Positions 36,496 to 45,581 of a DNA stretch of 64,000 bases are shown piece after piece. The notes under the pieces were generated by a model. That model worked only from the letters and a program-made list of their open reading frames with translations, had not been told where the DNA came from and searched no databases. Every line of letters starts with the position of its first letter. Position 1 is the stretch's first letter. The translations under genes and the position numbers were made by a program. Origin of the DNA: Desulfobacteraceae bacterium (lineage in GTDB: Bacteria > Desulfobacterota > DSM-4660 > Desulfatiglandales > Desulfatiglandaceae); NCBI GenBank assembly GCA_030613055.1, contig JAUWMR010000002.1, forward strand, positions 78,150-142,149. Reading direction: 5' to 3'.

Positions 36496-38097
36496 GTGTC
36501 AAAGAGTTTGGGCTGGCGCAGCGGAATTGTCTTATTTGTAATATTGATTGGGTTCACCTATCTTATGCCTACTTTTACCGGTGATCTTCCCGGCTGGTGG
36601 TCGAATGTTTTGCCAAGAGATAAGATACATCTGGGTCTTGACCTCCAGGGGGGGATGCATCTCGTCCTGGAAGTTCAAGCATTAAAGGCCGTTGAAAGCC
36701 ATTTAGAGAGGGTTATTGAGGAACTGAAACTTGATTTGCGAAAAAAGAAGATCAGGTATATAGAACTTAGCCGCCATGGAAACGAACGGGTTTCCGTGGC
36801 GCTTATGCGGGCAAGGGATGCAGGTGCTTTTGAGAAAATGGCAGAAGACAGTTATCCTGATTTTGAAATAAAACCGGTACAGGGTGATGAAAATCTGCCG
36901 GCCTTTGATTTTGTTCTAATTGCCAAGGCCAAGACCCGTATCATGAAAATGGCAGTGGACCAGGCCCTTGAGACAATAAGAAACAGGATTGATCAGTTCG
37001 GGGTAAGTGAACCGGATATCAGGCCCCAGGAAGGCAGCAGGATTCTGATACAGTTGCCAGGTGTCAAAGATCCCAAAAGGGCGATAGAGCTTATTGGAAA
37101 GACGGCCCTTTTAGAATTCAAACTGGTAGATGAGGAGCATAGTGTTGATGAAGCCCTGAAAGGAAATATACCTCCTGGAGATGAGATTCTCTACCAGGTT
37201 AAAATAGATCCAAAGACGGGCCGTAAGACAAAGGTTCCCTTTCTGCTGAAAAAGCGGACGCTTATTACGGGTGAATATTTAACCGACGCAAGGGTCCAGA
37301 TAGACAGCCAGTATAATGAACCTCACGTATCTATTTCATTTGATGCCAGGGGGGCCAGGCTTTTTGAGCAGATTACAGGACAGAACATCAAGAAAAGGCT
37401 GGCCATTGTCCTTGACAAAAAGGTCTATTCTGCCCCTGTCATACAGGACAGGATTTCAGGCGGAAAGGCACAGATTACAGGGCGTTTTTCTACGGATGAA
37501 GCGCGGGATCTGGCAATTGTGCTGAGGGCAGGCGCACTTCCTGCGCCCGTTAAGATTATTGAGGAACGGACCGTAGGGCCTTCCCTGGGTAAGGATTCGA
37601 TTGAAAAAGGCTTCAAATCCATGCTCATCGGTGGCGCGATAGTGATCATTTTTATGGTTTTCTACTACGGTCTTTCCGGTGTTATTGCAGATTTGGCCCT
37701 TGTGTTGAATATCTTTTTTATCATGGCGGGTCTGGCCTTTTTCGGGGCCACTTTGACCCTTCCCGGGATTGCCGGTATTATCCTCACCATCGGTATGTCT
37801 GTTGACGCCAATGTATTGGTTTTTGAGCGCATCCGGGAAGAGACGAGACTCGGGAAGACGCCTCGGGCCTCCATAGAGGGGGGATATGGAAAGGCCCTTG
37901 TGACGATCCTTGACGCCCAGGTCACAACACTAATTGCTGCACTTGTCCTGTTCCAGTTTGGGACCGGGCCGGTCAGGGGCTTTGCGGTTACGCTCAGTAT
38001 CGGTATAATCGCCAGTCTGTTCACTGCAATATTCGTGACACGTATTGTTTTTGACTATCTTCATGTGCAGTTGAGGATGAAAAAGATTTATATATAG
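36496..38097 (+). CDS. secD: Protein translocase subunit SecD
   Basis: The GTG start at 36496 follows GGGAGC. After the first helix comes LGLDLQGGMHLVLEV, the SecD signature; the periplasmic P1 domain spans about residues 50-345. Five further transmembrane helices carry TLPGIAGIILTIGMSVDANVLVFERIREE across residues about 420-448. SecDF uses the proton gradient to pull proteins out of the translocon. The 533-residue length is typical. secF follows 67 bp downstream. Confidence 0.97.
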   Translation: MSKSLGWRSGIVLFVILIGFTYLMPTFTGDLPGWWSNVLPRDKIHLGLDLQGGMHLVLEVQALKAVESHLERVIEELKLDLRKKKIRYIELSRHGNERVSVALMRARDAGAFEKMAEDSYPDFEIKPVQGDENLPAFDFVLIAKAKTRIMKMAVDQALETIRNRIDQFGVSEPDIRPQEGSRILIQLPGVKDPKRAIELIGKTALLEFKLVDEEHSVDEALKGNIPPGDEILYQVKIDPKTGRKTKVPFLLKKRTLITGEYLTDARVQIDSQYNEPHVSISFDARGARLFEQITGQNIKKRLAIVLDKKVYSAPVIQDRISGGKAQITGRFSTDEARDLAIVLRAGALPAPVKIIEERTVGPSLGKDSIEKGFKSMLIGGAIVIIFMVFYYGLSGVIADLALVLNIFFIMAGLAFFGATLTLPGIAGIILTIGMSVDANVLVFERIREETRLGKTPRASIEGGYGKALVTILDAQVTTLIAALVLFQFGTGPVRGFAVTLSIGIIASLFTAIFVTRIVFDYLHVQLRMKKIYI

Positions 38098-38164
38098 CTG
38101 TGCCCATGACAACCGGAAAGACGTTGACAACTGACGACTGACTATTAGCCAAGGACTAAATGAT

Positions 38165-39232
38165 ATGGAATTCATAAAACCGGGGATTAATCTTGATTTT
38201 ATAGGAAAAAGAAAAATTGCATTTGTGATTTCTGCTGCAATGATTATTGCGACTGTGTTGCTTCTCATATGGCGGGGAGGCCCCAATTACGGCGTGGATT
38301 TTACAGGAGGTATTTTGGCCCAGGTCAAACTGGATCAGAATCGGACTCCTTCTGAATTGAAATCGGCACTTAGATCGATTGGGCTGGGAGATAGCCTTAT
38401 CCAGGAATTCGGGGAAAAGGGCCAGTTCGAATACCTGATACGGGTCCGCAAGGCAGATATCGAATTAACGGGCCTCAGCGACAGGGTAAGAGATGCGCTC
38501 GGCTTTAAATTCGGCCAGGGAATTGAAATAAGGCGCGTGGAAATGGTGGGCCCGAAAGTGGGTAAAGACCTGCGACAGAAGGCCCTGTTTGCAATTTTTT
38601 ACTCCCTTTTGTTTATCGCGGTTTATATTTCCGGCAGATTCGAAATGAAATGGTTTATGAGTATCATAATGGCTATCTCCCTTGCCTTCGTTGTTTACGT
38701 CACTTCAAGTTTTGGCATGAGTGTTACCTGGCTTATCGTGATAGCCTTGATTGTGACCCTCGGGCTCTGCTGGTTCCTGCAGTTGAAATATGCCTTAGGC
38801 GCTATTGTTGCTATTATTCATGACGTGGTCATTACGGTCGGAGCCTTTGCGCTGACGGAAAGGGAGATATCCCTGTCCATCATTGCTGCAATACTTACCA
38901 TTGTTGGGTATTCCCTAAATGATACCATTGTTGTTTTTGACAGGATCCGCGAGAATCTGAGGCGTTTTCGGAGGCGTCCCTTTGAAGAGATTATGAATGC
39001 CAGCATCAATGAAACCCTGAGCCGGACTATTCTTACGTCTACAACCACCCTGGTTGTTGTTATCGCTCTTTTTGTCTTAGGCGGTGGCGTGATTCATGAT
39101 TTTGCCTTTGCTATTTTAGTAGGTATCATTGTGGGGACCTATTCGTCCATTTTTGTGGCGAGCCCGGTCCTTTTGATCTGGGAAGGCAGCTACAAAAAAA
39201 AGAGGCATAAATTAATTCCCAAAAAAGAATAA
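38165..39232 (+). CDS. secF: Protein translocase subunit SecF
   Basis: Six transmembrane helices with the family blocks NYGVDFTGGILAQVKL, a small periplasmic domain, SIIAAILTIVGYSLNDTIVVFDRIREN (residues about 237-263) and NETLSRTILTS. It pairs with SecD. Inside helix 4, VTLGLCWFLQLKYALGAIVA is a somewhat longer than usual hydrophobic insert. The length is 355 residues against about 310-320 in many SecFs. Confidence 0.97.
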   Translation: MEFIKPGINLDFIGKRKIAFVISAAMIIATVLLLIWRGGPNYGVDFTGGILAQVKLDQNRTPSELKSALRSIGLGDSLIQEFGEKGQFEYLIRVRKADIELTGLSDRVRDALGFKFGQGIEIRRVEMVGPKVGKDLRQKALFAIFYSLLFIAVYISGRFEMKWFMSIIMAISLAFVVYVTSSFGMSVTWLIVIALIVTLGLCWFLQLKYALGAIVAIIHDVVITVGAFALTEREISLSIIAAILTIVGYSLNDTIVVFDRIRENLRRFRRRPFEEIMNASINETLSRTILTSTTTLVVVIALFVLGGGVIHDFAFAILVGIIVGTYSSIFVASPVLLIWEGSYKKKRHKLIPKKE

Positions 39233-39259
39233 TCCAACCTCATCCGTCAAGCAGTTATT

Positions 39260-41071
39260 TTGGCAAAGAAGAGAAAAAAAAAGTCAATATTTGGCCGTCC
39301 AGCTTTTTGGGTAATAAGCCTGCTTATTCTGGCAGCCTTCATTTCATGGTGGTGGCTCTGGCGCGGCATATATGTTACAACCCACCGTTTTGATTATGTC
39401 CTGATAACCGTGGATAATGAACCACGGAAGATCCTTTCGGGGGAAACATTCCACCTACACCCGAAAAACAAGGTTAAAATCCTCAAGATCTACACAAACG
39501 TCCCCTTCAATTATACTATTCGTCTTGTAGCTAAGGAAATGGATATCAATGCGCTTCGATATAACGAGAAGAGTATTTCTGCCTTGCTGCCGGACAATGA
39601 GGTGTTTGATCATTACAGTATCCGGATTTATGTAAAGGACCGCAATCAGGATTTAGGTTTTATTGATCTGGGTATCCGGCCCCATGCAGAGGATTGGCTG
39701 GACAAGGCCAACCGGATTATTGACAAGAAAAGACGACTGGCCCTGCTTGAGCGTGCTTCTCGGCTTCTGCCGGAAGAAGAAGATATCAGACTGAGGCTCC
39801 TTGAGGAATATAGATCTCAGAAGTTGTGGAAAAAGGTCGCTCCGATGCTTGAGGATCTGGCTAAGGAGAAATCGGATCGTGACACGCTCTTAAAGATTTT
39901 AGACGTTTACGCGGCCATGAACAGCGGGAAAGGTGTCATTTCTGTTTTACAAAGGCTGATCGATCTGAACCCGGGTGATCTTGAGCTACGTAACGAACTT
40001 GCGGAGTTTTTTCAGAAACGGGGAGATCTGAAAGCTGCTATTAGGGAGTATGAAGCACTTGTAAAGCGTATGGATAAAGAAGACAGGCTACCGGTTTACA
40101 AACGCTTAGGGTATTTATGCGCGAAGGCCGGTATGGTTAAAAAAGCGATTTCTTTTTATCTTAACGCAGTAAAATTAGAAAAAAGAGATGCAAATCTTTA
40201 TTATAATCTGTCATATCTATATGAAAAAATTAAACAAAAAGAAAAGGCGGATTTTTATTTAAACAAGGCAGTGAGTCTTAAATCGGAAGATGTGGAAAGC
40301 CGTCTCAAGCTGGCTAGGCGATTAATCGACAAGCAGGATTTTGAAAATGCCGAAATGCATCTCAGGACGATATTAAAGGAAAAGCCCGGAACACTTAGCG
40401 CCCTTCTGATGATGGCCCTGGTTATGGAAAAACAGGGCAAAAAGGACGAGTTGAAGCAGGTTTATGAAAAGATCCTTTCCCTGGACCCTGAAAATGATAC
40501 AGTGATATATAATTTAGGGGCACTCGAATACGGTGCGGGGAATCTGACCGAAAGCCTCGATTATTTCAAACGCTATTTAAAATCACATCCAGGGGATACA
40601 GCGGTCCACAAAATTGTATTTGATATATACCAGAAACTGAACGACGACGAAATGGCATTTTATGAAGCACGGATTCTTATCGATTTAAAGCCGCAGGAAA
40701 TAGAACCCTACCATTATGTATTTAGTTATTTGAGTGGCGTGAGTGACTATGAAAAAATAGTCCCTGTCATGGAAAAGGGAGTAAATGCCAATCCCGACCG
40801 TCAGGATCTCAGGGAGTATCTTGTGTTGGCCTATGTGAAGACAGGGGAGGAGGGCCTGGCTATTCAACAGATCGAGGAAATCCTCAAAGCCAGGCCGAAT
40901 GATATTGGGCTATTGCTCCACTCGGCGAGGCTCCTGGAGAAAAAGGGGAGGATTGGAGATGCCTTGAACGCCTACAAGAAGATCATTGACATATCACCTG
41001 ACCATGAAGAAGCCGAGGAGGGATATCTCAGGTTGAGGATGAAAGGAGTGCGGGGTGAAGGGGCAGGATAG
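39260..41071 (+). CDS. TPR protein with one N-terminal transmembrane helix
   Basis: From a TTG at 39260 the 603-residue protein begins with a basic stretch (MAKKRKKK) and one helix (PAFWVISLLILAAFISWWWLW). A beta-rich domain follows (about residues 38-125), then TPR repeats from about 140 to the end (for example NLYYNLSYLYEKIKQKEKADFYLNKAVSL). It is probably an inner-membrane protein with a periplasmic TPR scaffold. It follows secF by 27 bp and overlaps the next gene by 17 bp, so it belongs to the same operon. Function unknown. Confidence 0.85.
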   Translation: MAKKRKKKSIFGRPAFWVISLLILAAFISWWWLWRGIYVTTHRFDYVLITVDNEPRKILSGETFHLHPKNKVKILKIYTNVPFNYTIRLVAKEMDINALRYNEKSISALLPDNEVFDHYSIRIYVKDRNQDLGFIDLGIRPHAEDWLDKANRIIDKKRRLALLERASRLLPEEEDIRLRLLEEYRSQKLWKKVAPMLEDLAKEKSDRDTLLKILDVYAAMNSGKGVISVLQRLIDLNPGDLELRNELAEFFQKRGDLKAAIREYEALVKRMDKEDRLPVYKRLGYLCAKAGMVKKAISFYLNAVKLEKRDANLYYNLSYLYEKIKQKEKADFYLNKAVSLKSEDVESRLKLARRLIDKQDFENAEMHLRTILKEKPGTLSALLMMALVMEKQGKKDELKQVYEKILSLDPENDTVIYNLGALEYGAGNLTESLDYFKRYLKSHPGDTAVHKIVFDIYQKLNDDEMAFYEARILIDLKPQEIEPYHYVFSYLSGVSDYEKIVPVMEKGVNANPDRQDLREYLVLAYVKTGEEGLAIQQIEEILKARPNDIGLLLHSARLLEKKGRIGDALNAYKKIIDISPDHEEAEEGYLRLRMKGVRGEGAG

Positions 41072-41540
41072 AAGACCCCGCTTTCATGTCACCGCTGCGT
41101 TGATCTGGAAGGACAGAAGAGTTCTGATAGCAAAGTGGTTATTCGCACCCGTTTTAGCCCCGCTGGTACGCAATCGCTTGATTATATTTGTCCTAACAGG
41201 CGTGGCAGTAGCCCAGGTGTGGCTGACGGCCGTGGGTTTGCCTGCCTGGCAGTGCCCGTTCAGGTCAGCATTAGGCATACCCTGCCCGGGCTGTGGGTTG
41301 AGTACAGCCATTGTGTTTTTGATTCACGGCGAGTGGAGAGCAGCCATGACCACTCATGCATTTGCGCCTTTTTTTTTAGCAGGGTTCGCCCTTATGGCGG
41401 TTGTGGGTGTGATGCCGGGTCGTCTTCACATAGTTGCTGTGCACCGGATCGCCGTGCTGGAACGTAGTACGGGATTCGTAGCTTTCCTGCTGATGAGCAT
41501 GGTTGTATATTGGCTGCTGCGGCTGCCGGGGTGGTTGTAG
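41055..41540 (+). CDS. DUF2752 membrane protein with a Nudix-like N-terminal stub
   Basis: Residues about 40-161 form a DUF2752 protein: three hydrophobic helices and the motif ALGIPCPGCGLSTAIVFL, whose CPxCG core defines the family (function unknown). The first 26 residues (RFHVTAALIWKDRRVLIAKW) read like the start of a MutT/Nudix hydrolase, not like DUF2752. This looks like a fusion created when a mutT gene lost everything after its first strand. The ATG overlaps the TPR gene by 17 bp. Translation could also begin internally at an alternative codon. Confidence 0.75.
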   Translation: MKGQDRRPRFHVTAALIWKDRRVLIAKWLFAPVLAPLVRNRLIIFVLTGVAVAQVWLTAVGLPAWQCPFRSALGIPCPGCGLSTAIVFLIHGEWRAAMTTHAFAPFFLAGFALMAVVGVMPGRLHIVAVHRIAVLERSTGFVAFLLMSMVVYWLLRLPGWL

Positions 41541-41735
41541 GCCCGGTCGCCGGTTTTAGTTTTTGATCCTAACCCATAAAAAGCCAAAAAAAGGATTGCC
41601 ATACACCGCAGGTTGTTGTTGCGGTAAAGGCGGATTAATATTATAATAGTAAATATTCCTTGCTTTTGGAGCTTTCCTTTTTTCGGGAAATCGACTGTTA
41701 AGGGAGTTTGGGTTATCGAGTAAAAGGAGGAATCC

Positions 41736-43151
41736 ATGACTGTTATCTTTATCGCGTTAGGGTTATTTTTGCTGTGTGCATTCCTTAGTTTCATCTTTTA
41801 TATAATTGTTCTTATTAAGCTTTTCAAAACTGACGGGCCTATCATGGGGATCCTGGGCATCTTTTGCGGGATCTGGGTCTATATCTGGGGATGGATCAAG
41901 CACAAGCAGCTTAGACTTGCCAGGATTATGTTGCTATGGACGATTACAATTCTTCTCCCGCCCCTTGTCGCATTCGGCTTACCTTTTTTTGTCGCCGGGG
42001 ATATGCAGAGCATTGCAGAGCAGATTGCAAGGCTTTCGGGAATCTCTATTAAAAAGTCCGCTGAGAAGTCACATAAGAAAAGAGTTATCCTCAGGCCCTA
42101 TAAGACGGCGTCAAAGAGGGTGCCCGGGAAAAAGGGAGTGACAAGGAAACCTCCATCCTATGATTATGAAATAAAAAAGCTGGACAGCCTGATCAGCAGG
42201 GACGGCAACAATGCCACTGCCTTTTATAACCGGGGCTGGCTGTATGCGTCAAAAGGCAATGACCAGCAGGCAATAAAGGACTATACGCAGGTCATCAGGA
42301 TTAGTAGAAGTTATGGGGACGCCTATTACAACCGGGGGCTTTTGTATGTGAAGATGAAAAAGTATGATCTGGCTATCAAGGATTTCAGCCAGGCCATGAA
42401 ATATAGTCCCCGTTTGATTGATGCCTATTGTAACAGGGCAAATGCCTACTATGAACAGGGCAATAGTAAAATGGCCATTAGGGATTACACGGCGGCATTG
42501 AAAATACGACCTAATGATGGGGACCTGTATTATAACAGGAGCATTGCGTACCTTTCTAAAGGTGATAAGCTAAAGGCCGCGGCCGATTCCAAACAAGCCG
42601 CCCGGTTAGGGAAAAAGAAAGCCGTAACACCGGCAATACAGAAAGGGAAAAAGCAGGCTGCCCGGAAAATCCCGTCCGCGACACCATTATCAGTTATATG
42701 GAGAAAAGACCTCCGGAAGGTGAAGATACCGGATATGACTGCAAGGGGGATGATTCATGGTGAGGAATTTGTAGCGGAGTCAGCTAAAATAGAAAACGGC
42801 ATCCTGACGATTCGCGACGGAGAGGGAATTTTCCCGAATCATGCCGTGACGATTTTTCTCTTTTTGAAGAAAGGTGAATCACTGGAAAACAAATCTTATA
42901 ATGTAGTGAGCACCAGTGGTTTCGGATCGCCGCATGTTCATATGAAATGGAAACCCGCAAACAGCAAGATTCCGAAATCAGATGTTTTTATGAAAAATTA
43001 TTCCATGCGCCTTGATTTTGCTAAAATACAGAACGGAAAGTTGCCCGGGAAGATATATCTCTGCATGCCGGATAAAATGAAGAGTTTCGTGGTTGGGAGT
43101 TTTGGGGCTGCAGTCAAAGGGCAGGGAAAGAGGACAAGGCCAAAGGAGTAA
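41736..43151 (+). CDS. Membrane-anchored TPR protein with C-terminal beta domain
   Basis: Strong ribosome-binding site AAAGGAGG before the ATG. Two or three transmembrane helices occupy residues 1-90 (FIALGLFLLCAFLSFIFYIIV and others). TPR repeats with the NxAxFYNRGxxY pattern span about 155-285 (three to four units). A Lys-rich linker leads to a C-terminal domain of about 135 residues (WRKDLRKVKIPDMTARGMIHGEEF..., NHAVTIFLFLKKGESLENKSY) that looks like a beta-sandwich. I do not recognise the latter. It is separated from the preceding operon by about 195 bp. Confidence 0.8.
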   Translation: MTVIFIALGLFLLCAFLSFIFYIIVLIKLFKTDGPIMGILGIFCGIWVYIWGWIKHKQLRLARIMLLWTITILLPPLVAFGLPFFVAGDMQSIAEQIARLSGISIKKSAEKSHKKRVILRPYKTASKRVPGKKGVTRKPPSYDYEIKKLDSLISRDGNNATAFYNRGWLYASKGNDQQAIKDYTQVIRISRSYGDAYYNRGLLYVKMKKYDLAIKDFSQAMKYSPRLIDAYCNRANAYYEQGNSKMAIRDYTAALKIRPNDGDLYYNRSIAYLSKGDKLKAAADSKQAARLGKKKAVTPAIQKGKKQAARKIPSATPLSVIWRKDLRKVKIPDMTARGMIHGEEFVAESAKIENGILTIRDGEGIFPNHAVTIFLFLKKGESLENKSYNVVSTSGFGSPHVHMKWKPANSKIPKSDVFMKNYSMRLDFAKIQNGKLPGKIYLCMPDKMKSFVVGSFGAAVKGQGKRTRPKE

Positions 43152-43166
43152 AGAGAAACGTTATGA

Positions 43167-44573
43167 TCAAAGAAGGCCCTGTTTTGCTCGATATATCTTT
43201 TTTTTCAGCGAGGGGTTGTTGCCTGAAAGTTCTTCTGATTTCCGGAAATGAAACTTAGCTTTTCGGATTTGCCCCAGGTTTTTGAAGTAAAGGCCAAAGT
43301 TGAAATGGGCTAACGCCAGTCTGTTTTGCCTCCCGTACGAGATGCCCAAATGGTAATAGACGTCATTTTTGACATAGTTGAATGAGGCTAATCTCTCAAA
43401 CAGCCGGATGGTTTTATTATATTGCTCGAGATTTTCGTAGGACAATCCAAGAAAAAACAGGGCTGATTTGTCATTTTCATCTATTTTCAAGGCCTTTTCA
43501 AGAATTGATATAGCTTCCCTGTCCTGTCCATTCATTTGATAGATATCTCCAAGGCTCGTCAATATAGGAACAAAATCAGGGTCAAGTTCCAGGGCCTTTT
43601 TCAGGTAACGAATGGCCGGCTCATACTCTGATTTTTCTGCTTGTATTACGCCCAGCCCAAAGTAGGGTAGTGATGAATCCGGGGATTTTTTCAGATCACG
43701 ATTAAACAGCCGTTCCGCATCACGGAAATCCATGGATTTTGCTATAACAACAGTTTTGAAAAAGGGGAAAAGCACCCTGAATCGTTCCGCCTTTTTCTTG
43801 GGAGGATCGGGTTTGAAATCACTCAACATGGAATCAAGGTTGGCCATCCTTTCGGGACCGGTCGGGTGCGTCAGAAGGTATGCGGGGATTTTTTCTGTGC
43901 CGAACCAGCTACCCTGTTCAATTTTATTCAGGGTGATGATCATCCCTTTGGGGTCAAACCCTCCTGCCTTCATGTATTTGAAACCTAATTGATCTGCCTG
44001 CCGTTCATCCTTTCGGCTGTAATATAACTGGCTCTGAATCCCGGCCGCTATTGATCCGATTGCCAGACCACTCCCGGCCTCTCCACCGACAAATATTGCT
44101 GCAAGGACACCGGCTAAGGTGGCCATCCCTATTTTTTTGTTTTGTTCAATCCGCTTGGCAAGATGCCTTGCCGAGATATGACCGATCTCATGACACATGA
44201 CCGCGGCTAACTCATCAACCTCGTCCATTCCGGCTATCAGTCCGGAAAAGAAAAAGATATGTCCTCCAGGGCCTGCAAAGGCGTTCAGGGAATTGTCCTT
44301 AATTAAGTGGAAATTGAAAGGAAAGTATTTCGGTTCCATGGGCCTGATGAGATATTGGCCAATGTCAAACATATACTGATTGGCAAAATCGTTATCAATC
44401 AGATGAAAATGATTTCTAATCTGGGTAAAAAATTTCTGCCCCATGATTTTTTCATCCTCGATTGAGAGCGCATATGCCTTATGCGTTGGAAGATGATATG
44501 TTGAGAATAAAAGGCATAGAGTAATTATCAACATAATCGGGTTGATGACTATGTTGTTTTTGGCCCTCAACAT
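43167..44573 (-). CDS. M48 metalloprotease with TPR domain (BepA/YfgC-like)
   Basis: A signal peptide or anchor (LIITLCLLFSTYHLPTHKAYA) precedes a peptidase M48 domain: LAAVMCHEIGHISARHLAKR carries the HExxH zinc motif (His128, Glu129, His132), with the third ligand in the DERQADQLG block. TPR repeats fill about residues 285-450 (PYFGLGVIQAEKSEYEPAIRYLKKAL). BepA-like proteases act in the periplasm on outer-membrane protein assembly. Convergent with the TPR gene before it (15-bp gap). It overlaps rsfS by 7 bp. Confidence 0.9.
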   Translation of the reverse strand: MLRAKNNIVINPIMLIITLCLLFSTYHLPTHKAYALSIEDEKIMGQKFFTQIRNHFHLIDNDFANQYMFDIGQYLIRPMEPKYFPFNFHLIKDNSLNAFAGPGGHIFFFSGLIAGMDEVDELAAVMCHEIGHISARHLAKRIEQNKKIGMATLAGVLAAIFVGGEAGSGLAIGSIAAGIQSQLYYSRKDERQADQLGFKYMKAGGFDPKGMIITLNKIEQGSWFGTEKIPAYLLTHPTGPERMANLDSMLSDFKPDPPKKKAERFRVLFPFFKTVVIAKSMDFRDAERLFNRDLKKSPDSSLPYFGLGVIQAEKSEYEPAIRYLKKALELDPDFVPILTSLGDIYQMNGQDREAISILEKALKIDENDKSALFFLGLSYENLEQYNKTIRLFERLASFNYVKNDVYYHLGISYGRQNRLALAHFNFGLYFKNLGQIRKAKFHFRKSEELSGNNPSLKKKIYRAKQGLL

Positions 44574-44926
44574 TTGGTCTCCTTCTCCTCAATATTGATC
44601 TGCGGCGCTTCGATCCAGAGACCTTCCAGATCGTAAATATCTCTAAAGGGCTGGTAAAACAGGTGGACAACCACGTCCCCGTAATCCATCAGGACCCAGT
44701 GCCATTCCTGTCCTCCTTCAATTCCGTAAGGCCTGAATCCCTCCTCACGCATTTTTTTCTGCAGGTGCTGCATCATGGCCTGAACCTGCCTGCTTGAGTT
44801 TCCGCTGGCAATGAGGAAATAGTCGGTAATGGATGTAAGTTTATCCACTTCTAACAGGAGTGGATCAATGGCCTTTCGTTCCTTGATTATCTTAAGGCAC
44901 AGTTTTGCTTTATCGAGAGTTTGCAT
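44567..44926 (-). CDS. rsfS: Ribosomal silencing factor RsfS
   Basis: The 119-residue protein has the family blocks ITDYFLIASGNSSRQVQAM and EWHWVLMDYGDVVVHLF. RsfS binds L14 and blocks subunit joining when nutrients are short. It overlaps nadD by 17 bp, which is the conserved bacterial order nadD-rsfS. Confidence 0.95.
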   Translation of the reverse strand: MQTLDKAKLCLKIIKERKAIDPLLLEVDKLTSITDYFLIASGNSSRQVQAMMQHLQKKMREEGFRPYGIEGGQEWHWVLMDYGDVVVHLFYQPFRDIYDLEGLWIEAPQINIEEKETKC

Positions 44927-45569
44927 ATTTTCCGTACAGGTCCTTTTCGATTATGTAATCTCTAACCGACCCGGGGACCAGAAACCGGATGGATTTGCCA
45001 TCCTTTATTATTTGTCTTATGCGTGTAGATGAAATATCTAAAAGCGTGGGTGACTTAAAGATTAATGTTTTTCCCGATGGCGCTGTGAAAACATCAGGTT
45101 TGGATGTTTTTTTTGTTTTAAGAGAAATGTCAGCAAGAACAGCTTCCTGCTTTTCAGGTTGAAACCCGGCACGCCGGATAATGACGAAATGAGCATAATC
45201 GAACAGGCTTGTGTATTCTCTCCATGTCATAATCTCCGTGAATGCATCCGTGCCCAGGATAAAAAACAGTTCGGAGTCCTGGAAGGAGTTGTGTATCTCT
45301 TTTAGTGTTTCAATTGAATATGAAAGACCGGGTCTTTTCCCCTCGAGGTCAAGAACATCCAAAATGGGTGAGTGGGCGGACGCAAGAAGGACCATGTTGA
45401 GCCGGTGCTGAAATGGGGCGACCGGTTTTCCTTTCTTGTGAGGGGGGTAAGCGGATGGGATAAGATACACTTTATCCAGATCCAGGTCCTGGCCTATTTC
45501 TTCTGCCGTGCGCAGGTGGCCAAGATGGATCGGATCAAATGTGCCGCCTAAGATGCCTAACCTCTGCAA
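44910..45569 (-). CDS. nadD: Nicotinate-nucleotide adenylyltransferase
   Basis: LGILGGTFDPIHLGHLRTAEE is the nucleotidyltransferase signature with the HxGH motif; LIPSAYPPHK and the C-terminal ISSTRIRQIIKDGKSIRFLVP (ISSTxIR) confirm NadD. It converts nicotinate mononucleotide to its adenine dinucleotide in NAD synthesis. The start is a TTG at 45567-45569 preceded by AAAGGAAG. 219 residues. Confidence 0.96.
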   Translation of the reverse strand: MQRLGILGGTFDPIHLGHLRTAEEIGQDLDLDKVYLIPSAYPPHKKGKPVAPFQHRLNMVLLASAHSPILDVLDLEGKRPGLSYSIETLKEIHNSFQDSELFFILGTDAFTEIMTWREYTSLFDYAHFVIIRRAGFQPEKQEAVLADISLKTKKTSKPDVFTAPSGKTLIFKSPTLLDISSTRIRQIIKDGKSIRFLVPGSVRDYIIEKDLYGKYANSR

Positions 45570-45581
45570 AAGAACTTCCTT

